Positions 59,401 to 64,000 of a stretch of DNA of 64,000 nucleotides are shown piece by piece. Made by a program: the position numbers and the translations under genes. Every line of letters begins with the position of its first letter. Positions within the stretch are counted from its first letter, which is position 1. The notes beneath the pieces were generated by a model. It ran no database searches. It was not told the origin of the DNA and saw nothing but the letters and a program-made list of their open reading frames with translations. Source of the DNA: Hofstenia miamia (Eukaryota; Xenacoelomorpha; Acoela; Hofsteniidae); NCBI GenBank assembly GCA_900660155.1, contig CABFPE010000153.1, positions 848,206 to 912,205 on the forward strand. Direction: 5' to 3'.

Positions 59401-62400
59401 TTCATTTAAATCACAGTCTTTTCCCACAAATGGATAACTGGAATTTCGAATAAAGGCGGCATAATCTAACCTGTAGGAGTCATTTTCGTCAATAATCTGT
59501 TGTAATTGGCACAAAATCATTTCAACTGACGAAAAGTTAGGAGATTGAAGTACCAAAGTCAAGAAATTCAAACTTTTCAAAATGTGGAATACAGCAAACA
59601 GAATTGCCGCGGATCTCTTGTTTTGAAAAGTCATTAAAATTCCACCAGCCTCGGAGGAGAGATCACCAGCATTCACATGAAGATGTTGCAACATAGCAAC
59701 AATAGCAGGTAATGTTTTAGCAACTGCGCGTACTGCTCTATAATTTGATGTCCATCACGTATCTCCAACTTAAACCAATTCAAACTGTGGACAACCCAAT
59801 ATAGTCTCCATTTTTCTTCAAATTGAGTACGATTTTTACTGCTTTGAAGTAATAATTTCCATAGGGAATTAAGTGAAGTGAAGACAGACTTGATGGGCTT
59901 GAATGCAATTCCAGCATTTGCTGCCGCCAGATTTAAGAGATGGCTTCTGCAGTGAATTTAGTGGAAATTCTCAAAACTAAATCCCTTTCGTAGGCAAGCT
60001 TGAATACCAGTTCAGGACCCTGAAAAATTTGAAGCCCATCGACTGCTGGTCAAATCACTCTGCTTGGTTCGATACCAAACTCTACAAGCTTATCACTTAC
60101 GGGTTGAGGTATGGTTAAAACATCAAGTCTGGGTTGCTCGGATAAGTATAAGGAAAACCTCTTTGGCAAATCCATCACTAGCAACATATCTCCGACAAAT
60201 AGAAAGCTCTGTTCTCTGCCTAACTTCCGTAGCCTCATCGCCCATCACAGCGATGACCGGGCTTTTTTTAATTTCTTTGAGATTTTTAATATGGAACTTA
60301 CTTATTGCTTCCAGGAATTGTACAATTGTTTTCTTAGAGTGATAAGTTGCATTATCCAGCGAACTGTTAAAACATTTCTTCAATTTTTCAGATCTATCTG
60401 TCTTGCCAGTAAGTTATAATATTCTTTCAAACAATGTTGTATGTGATAAATCATTCTTAAAGAGAAAATATGCGATTCTTAGGTAGTTCAAAATTCGATC
60501 AAGATGCTCATGTCGTACCTCTAGTGTGTTTGTAGCATACAATACACGGTTGTGTGCCTGTTGGCCATTACCTCGCTCGTGGAAACCACGCACGGTGTAG
60601 AACAGTGAGATTCACTTTGTGCATCCTTCAGGAGCTTTTTTTGTCCTTGGAATTACTACCGGTAATCTTCTTCCAGTGGTTAAAGTACGTGATGAGCACT
60701 CCATCAGATCTTGGCAATCTTTTTCCTTCAAAAAATTTGTTGCACGCCGAACATAGGGTACCATTGTCTGTTTCCATCAGCCAAGGATGAGCAGCAATTC
60801 TATTTCTGCGCATATTGATAGAAGTCATTATTGATGTCGATGAAGTAGGTACGTAGACAACAAGACAAAACAAGTGTGATGTTCAGTGACGTAGGGTAGA
60901 CTAGGTGATCAGTTACCAGACCAATTATATTTAGCGAGATTAGATTGGCCAATGAAAACTCGCGCAACTAAATGATCAATTGGAGCTCAGAAATAATAGT
61001 TGCTCAGGTCACGAATCACCTACCGTCGCCTATCAAATCAAGAAATCAGTTTACATTTTGCATTATATGCAATCCATTTTGTGCACTTCTTTAACGGCGT
61101 TGTTTGATTGGCAGCCGCCTGGGCTGGATGGCGTAACAAAACAAAAGCATGTGGCATCGGCTATTTAACCTTAAAATGCCTAGCGTCCGTTTTAAAGTAC
61201 AAACCATTTTTCCACATTTACAAAGAATTTTCTCCAAGTCTATTTCCAAATTTGAAAATCTTGGAGCATGGGTTGTTCTATTGGGGAACATGCATTAATG
61301 CAATGTTGAAAATTTTTAGTGAAGATTATTACTGTGGCAGAGATTGTTGAATAGATTAACAAGTTTTCTTAGAAATTTTCGAATTTTTGAAAAAGATTTA
61401 AATTCTCTCCATATTTAGTATTAATGTATTTAGAAGGTTTTGAGCCCCTGGAGGCAACAAAGAACTTTGACCGTGTCTTAATGTGTGCAAACATATTCCA
61501 AGCACATTGAGGCGTGCCGTGCGCAACGTCAGAGCTCGCGGGGACAAGGTCAACGCGCTTTCAGATTGAGCAGACCATTAATAATTTTAAGTTTAAAATT
61601 TTTTTATAGGATCATGAAAATTTTTTAAAAATCACAAGGCTGTTTTATGGTTAAACATTGGCTTAATTAAGTGTCATTGTGATATTGACATGATATGTCA
61701 CATGTTCCAACCAGCCGAGGTATTTGTCAAGAAATCTAGAGAGAATTTGTAAATTTAGAGGGGCAATTATTATCTCCTAAAGGCCCTGGTGACGCACTGC
61801 CTACATGGCGCGCACTGTTTTGTCCAGAAGCGACGTCTTTTGATTACGAGATATATCAGTCAATATTGACTGTGTAACATGGCAAGGAATGATTTACTTG
61901 AAATGACAATGAAATACTAAATTGTTGCAGTAAAGCCGAACTGACCCCCATATTTAGGTCGTCTTTCCTTGGAATGAAATTTGCCTGACAAGTAGTAAAA
62001 ATTCTCGCTATATTTTAATTTATAAAAATTCTCGCTATATTTTATTTATAAATAGCACCACTCTTAGAATTCATTTCAGTTGATTTATATAGGAAATTTA
62101 CTCATTATCTTCAATGTTAGACAACATTAATTCTCATGTTTCTCTTCAATTAATTATGTTGATATATAGTGAATGTGATAATTTTTAACGCTAAATTATT
62201 TGTTTTTTAAATTTTAACACAAGGATTAACCAGTTTTTTGTGAGGGTAGATTAACGGTTAATACCATTTTCACTGTATACAGGTTTTATACGATTTTTTA
62301 TTTAAAATACAGTGTGCTTTGAAGTCTTGCAATGTCGAAAATAATTTTAAACTTTGTTTTCTTTTAACATACCTCTTTTTGTTTATTAAAGCATTCTACA

Positions 62401-62787
62401 AATGGCATATATTTAGCGGAAGATGTTGTTGCAAATATGTTAAACAACGTTAAATTCAGTCAAGGACGATTCCAGCCAACAGCAAGTCCTATGCGTCCTC
62501 CTGTGCCTCCTCCTCCACCTCCTGAAAGTTATCAAGCAATACCAAGCTATTCGCGAGTTACAACCTCGTCTACTCCAGTTGCTGCTGCATTTACAGCCCC
62601 TCGTCCGATGGGGTTCACTCCTCCGCGATATCCAGTCCCCACGTTTTCTAATAATGCCCCGGCAAGACCATCCATGTTTAAAATCTCAAATAATGCCAAC
62701 CTTAGTGGCAAACAACACGCCATTTGGCAACCTACGCCAGCTCCAGTTATGACTAACCCAACTTTACCAATTTCTGACGAATTGTAA
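41284..62787 (+). CDS. Synaptopodin/myopodin-like gene, 11 coding exons, 549 residues (reconstructed)
   Basis: Joining 41284-41431, 41472-41569, 41611-41730, 41771-41831, 51920-52003, 52155-52321, 53268-53409, 54022-54217, 57151-57226, 57383-57569 and 62417-62787 gives 1650 nt with one frame throughout; every junction has GT...AG and matching phase. Family evidence: KGGRMFQRRMERAEQYSVE at residues 220-238, split by an intron, and GSAMFRKRLERSHKWVTDE at 351-369. Both match the G-A-x-L-F-A-K-R-x-x-R-x-E-K-Y/F-V-V block of synaptopodins. SPWEAA at 419-424 and a proline-rich tail (PVPPPPPP at 456-462, NNAPARPSMFK later) also fit. Such proteins bind actin and alpha-actinin at Z-discs or in dendritic spines. 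The N-terminus (YAQYNPTYVPYN..., Arg/Gln/Ser-rich) is probably disordered. There is no PDZ domain. Introns are 40, 41, 40, 10088, 151, 946, 612, 2933, 156 and 4847 bp. The donor of exon 10 (CAAG|GTCTAC) is the weakest choice. The family name is inferred by eye; the gene structure itself is well supported. Confidence 0.72.
41472..41569 (+). CDS. Synaptopodin-like gene, exon 2
   Basis: Acceptor TTTTTTTAG, 98 nt, encodes NIDVTRSYIRRSSLDYATMQ... Ends AGA|GTATAAGT, phase 0. The preceding intron is only 40 bp. Confidence 0.72.
41611..41730 (+). CDS. Synaptopodin-like gene, exon 3
   Basis: Acceptor CTATTGCAG, 120 nt, Gln/Ser/Thr-rich (DKGIDQQRQFGSQTSLSS...). Ends CAG|GTATTC, phase 0. The preceding intron is 41 bp. 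Confidence 0.72.
41771..41831 (+). CDS. Synaptopodin-like gene, exon 4
   Basis: Acceptor TTGATAG gives RRRGGGPKPQDQSRFQAQPA and a phase-1 end at GCAG|GTTTTG. A second AG five bases downstream would shift the frame, so TTGATAG is preferred. The preceding intron is 40 bp. Confidence 0.62.
42345..42565 (-). CDS. Candidate terminal exon of a membrane protein inside intron 4
   Basis: On the minus strand an acceptor (TTTCTAATGCAG) opens a 73-residue frame to a stop. It has a charged part (SRTCFETRLSTEILRKIHEC) and one hydrophobic helix near the end (FMIVIIIFVSTAILEI). Layout recalls the last helix of a multi-span protein such as a tetraspanin, but no family motif is present. Upstream exons were not found. 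Confidence 0.3.
45890..45977 (-). mobile_element. hAT-like terminal sequence (CAGAGTTGGAA, inverted)
   Basis: Read on the minus strand it begins CAGAGTTGGAACCGGCCGAT, like 31434-31453. No partner end located. Confidence 0.35.
46035..48850 (+). mobile_element. Dead CR1-like LINE in sense orientation within intron 4
   Basis: A 5'-truncated copy related to family B, starting inside the endonuclease and running through RT to a short 3' UTR. At protein level it keeps long stretches close to family B (for example QFGFREGMGTTDALLSF versus QFGFRKGLSTTDALLSF). Confidence 0.7.
46050..48700 (+). pseudogene. CR1-like endonuclease/RT pseudogene
   Basis: In changing frames: IIFAITETWFNHTP and RGGGLLLIIPKYLKP (endonuclease start), LIDYFLTN and SFSDHNLLIY (endonuclease end), and the basic linker (46823-47191). 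Then come QFGFREGMGTTDALL, MLDVNKAFDSLDY (motif A), GIPQGTVLGPILFNLYINDL (motif B), and motif C reading YADY (second catalytic Asp replaced by Tyr at 47850-47852) followed by TAG. YLGVEID and the tail end at 48700. At least five frame breaks. No function expected. Confidence 0.75.
48851..51919. other. Intron 4 of the synaptopodin-like gene, last part
   Basis: No gene or bounded transposon recognised in this AT-rich sequence. Confidence 0.4.
51920..52003 (+). CDS. Synaptopodin-like gene, exon 5
   Basis: Acceptor TTATATTTAG, 84 nt, LSKISDYSSKTPSLHDNDPS..., Ser-rich. Donor ACTG|GTAATT, phase 1 on both sides. Confidence 0.62.
52155..52321 (+). CDS. Synaptopodin-like gene, exon 6
   Basis: Acceptor GTGATTTAG. 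Encodes SGPPESPKWKPGMYGKDIYP, a helical MAKLVSQSLFDPRNR part and the first half of motif 1 (KGGRMFQ). Donor CAG|GTAGGA, phase 0. Confidence 0.78.
53268..53409 (+). CDS. Synaptopodin-like gene, exon 7
   Basis: Acceptor TTATTTAG. Continues motif 1 (RRMERAEQYSVE) and a charged helical part (QMLAFVENWTNLEDLQARAK). Donor AAT|GTAAGC, phase 1. Confidence 0.78.
54022..54217 (+). CDS. Synaptopodin-like gene, exon 8
   Basis: Acceptor GCGATTTAG. Encodes MKSGYVLPPHCDPDDILKAA and a segment rich in Pro and Asp. Donor CAG|GTAATT, phase 2. Confidence 0.75.
57151..57226 (+). CDS. Synaptopodin-like gene, exon 9
   Basis: Acceptor TGTGTTTAG, 76 nt, holds motif 2 (RGSAMFRKRLERSHK). Donor AAG|GTGATT, phase 0. 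Confidence 0.78.
57383..57569 (+). CDS. Synaptopodin-like gene, exon 10
   Basis: Acceptor TTCTTTAG. Encodes WVTDE, a helical KISERALQNSLRMMEKAQ part and ISPWEAAAQ. The donor CAAG|GTCTAC fits the phase of exon 11; an alternative donor at AAGC|GTACAG, 30 nt further, would also keep the frame and add about ten residues. Confidence 0.7.
57570..58924. other. Intron 10, first part; nothing recognised
   Basis: No coding or repeat feature can be supported before the D1 repeat. Confidence 0.4.
58925..59060 (+). repeat. Dispersed repeat D1, copy 2
   Basis: Matches 38634-38750 over about 115 bp, including TCACCTAGACTCC, GGGGATTTGAATCCTG and TATAATAGTATT. Confidence 0.6.
59330..60873 (-). pseudogene. 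hAT-like transposase remnant with zinc-finger N-terminus
   Basis: From 60873 downwards: an ATG frame with HPWLMETDNGTLCSACNKFF and FNHWKKI, like the BED/TTF-like zinc finger of ZNF862-type hAT proteins. Then IAVMGDEATEVRQRTELSIC (about 60290-60230), corresponding to the D-E-x-T-D region with the first catalytic Asp, and RRYVASDGFAKEVFL. Then HCRSHLLNLAAANA (about 59960), the conserved C-x-x-H-x-L-N-L block. A C-terminal part lies at 59694-59323. Stops and frameshifts separate the blocks. It lies antisense within intron 10 of the synaptopodin-like gene. Confidence 0.62.
61190..61400 (+). repeat. Dispersed repeat D3, copy 3
   Basis: Shares TTTTTCCACATTTACAAA, TTCTCCAAG and a TGCAATGTTGAAAATTT tail with the copies at 29980 and 30858. 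Confidence 0.5.
61668..61783 (+). repeat. Dispersed repeat D2, copy 2
   Basis: Matches 38778-38932: AAGTGTCATT, CATGTTCCAACCAGCCGAGG, TTTGTCAAGAAATCTAG, and an end in CTCCTAAAGGCCCTG. Confidence 0.6.
62417..62787 (+). CDS. Synaptopodin-like gene, terminal exon 11
   Basis: Acceptor ATATATTTAG. 123 codons including the TAA stop: EDVVANMLNNVKFSQGRF, then a Pro-rich tail with PVPPPPPPESY (possible SH3/EVH1/profilin ligand) and GFTPPRYPVPTF. A second acceptor (TTTATTAAAG at 62382-62391) is in the wrong phase for exon 10. Confidence 0.75.
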
Positions 62788-63271
62788 ACCCACTAAAGCA
62801 TGTAGTGACACTAATGTATTTCAAACTACGTTTGCATATCCTTCGAATTTTTGTCGCTTTAGTGTTTGCCTTTTTGGGGATCTGAAATATTTTATAATAC
62901 TTAATAATTTTTGCTATAAAGTAATTATGTAAATGACTTATTTTAATAACTTTTTTGTCTTAGAAAAAGAGTTAGCCATTCATAAACATGTAGAAAATAT
63001 ATTGTTTTGATTTTGTTTGCATGTACACCTTGACTAAAAATTAAATTATAATAGAATAATCAAATATAGAAAAAACTATTAATTGCATGGAAATCAAAAT
63101 TCTTCATTATTATCACAGGTTGCTTTAATATCAGTCTTCCCGCGTACATAATGTAGAGGAAAATATTTGAAACTTATAGTTTTTTTAGAAAACCCCATAT
63201 TTATTGTATAAGCTATTTATAATTTGACATTAATGATTAAAATTCTGTAAATAAGAACAACTCATGTATTC

Positions 63272-63277
63272 AATAAA
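63272..63277 (+). terminator. Polyadenylation signal AATAAA
   Basis: A canonical AATAAA lies 485 bp after the stop of the synaptopodin-like gene and is followed by a GT/T-containing stretch, so it is the likely 3' end signal. Confidence 0.55.
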
Positions 63278-63289
63278 GTTGGATCAGAT

Positions 63290-64000
63290 AAAAATCAATT
63301 TCCAAAAACAATGTATCGTGTCAACTATTTTTGCCCCTAATGCATGTAAAATCATGAAAACCCACATTTTTTTAGAACAGTCAGATTTTTTCTAGTTAAC
63401 CTTCGCATTTTATCAATATAAAAATATAAAATTAATTGTTAACTACCTGAATAGTGGATCTCAAGTAACAAACTGTTAAGGGTGTTTTAGGAAACTCTGT
63501 TTGGAAAATCTTTTAGTAGTTTTCAATATATTGGTTTAATTCTTCATTTGTGAGGCAAACGGTAGCACACTATTTATAATTTTAAATGAAATGCTGCAAA
63601 TTTCATTACAAACAACACTAATAATAGCAATGCTTTTCAAGGTCGTTGTGTTGAGATTATAAATTCTATTGACAATTTCGTACTGTTCTAAGAAAACGTT
63701 TTAAGTATAAACAATTATTGGGCTGCTCTTTTACTCTCTGAAACGTAATTTAGTTTTCAGAATACATTGACTTATAATATAACCTCTGACTTTGCGCACT
63801 GCGCGCGAGGACGGGACTCACACATTTTTTCTTAAAGAAACAAAATATTTCAGGGTAGTTGATGTGGCCATGGGCATTAGACAGCCTCATTATCTGAGCA
63901 CTAGGTATGGAAAAAATGTGAATATTTTTACAATTATCAGATTTCTCATTGAAATTATTTTTGCATTTATTTAAACACCACAATAAGTTTTAACACGACC
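63290..64000. other. No feature recognised
   Basis: AT-rich sequence downstream of the gene; nothing supportable. Confidence 0.4.

Noticed and set aside
60880-60905. CAGTGACGTAGGG as a hAT terminus
   Set aside because: It points away from the transposase remnant and no matching inverted end was found.
1-64000. CRISPR arrays, bacterial operons, rRNA or tRNA genes
   Set aside because: None seen; the window is animal nuclear DNA.

Overview
This is a fragment of an AT-rich invertebrate (metazoan) nuclear genome. The evidence is spliceosomal introns with GT...AG ends, a LINE/TIR/LTR transposon mix of animal type, many (TA)n and (TAA)n microsatellites, and two 1000-N scaffold gaps (20248-21247, 31530-32529) plus a single N at 40831. 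The phylum cannot be fixed from sequence alone. Three consecutive 40-41 bp introns at the 5' end of a gene whose later introns reach 10 kb, with TTTAG-type acceptors, recall flatworms. A secreted peptide precursor at 10.1-10.5 kb recalls ascidian antimicrobial precursors.

Host genes. (1) Minus strand, 2025-2277: the last exon of a group XII-like secreted phospholipase A2, with the catalytic His kept but the adjacent Asp replaced by Ser. (2) Minus strand, 10125-10451: a small secreted precursor with signal peptide, cationic amphipathic segment and acidic tail. (3) Plus strand, 41284-62787: the main gene. I assembled 11 exons whose splice phases all agree (1650 nt, 549 residues). It resembles the synaptopodin/myopodin family, with two G-x-x-(L/M)-F-x-(K/R)-R-type motifs, an SPWEAA motif and a proline-rich C-terminus. 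A polyadenylation signal lies at 63272. (4) Weaker exon candidates are at 14879-15047 and 15280-15412 (plus), and 42345-42565 (minus, inside intron 4 of the main gene).

Everything else recognisable is mobile DNA. 3.5-5.2 kb: an R2/Dong-type LINE (RT plus restriction-like endonuclease) set between TAA repeats, with decayed relatives at 8.2, 11.5, 34.7 and 36.0 kb. 5.5-7.6 kb: dead APE-type LINE pieces. 12.9, 14.3 and 30.4 kb: three TTAA-flanked piggyBac-like MITEs. 15.4-18.7 kb: a nearly intact CR1-like LINE with a 2A-like motif, lying next to a truncated second LINE (18.76-20.2 kb) whose ORF1 and ORF2 overlap at TAATG. ORF1 of that second element is repeated around the first gap with an in-frame 357-bp tandem duplication. 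24.3-26.0 kb: a decayed P-type (THAP) transposon with matching TIRs and target duplication. 27-31.4 kb: MITE, Tc1/mariner and hAT-like remnants. 32.6-34.6 kb: two more dead APE-type LINEs. 38.6-40.1 kb: dispersed repeats and a head-to-head inverted structure. 40.29-41.13 kb: a Mutator-like MITE carrying a nested miniature LTR retrotransposon (TRIM), ending 150 bp upstream of the main gene's start codon. Inside that gene's introns are a dead CR1-like LINE (46.0-48.9 kb) and a dead hAT transposase (59.3-60.9 kb).

No operon-like or defence-type system was recognised. The most informative pieces are the reconstructed muscle/actin-associated-type gene, the nested MULE/TRIM with its built-in empty site, the PLA2-XII exon, the peptide precursor, and the LINE recoding signals (2A-like, TAATG, overlapping ORFs).
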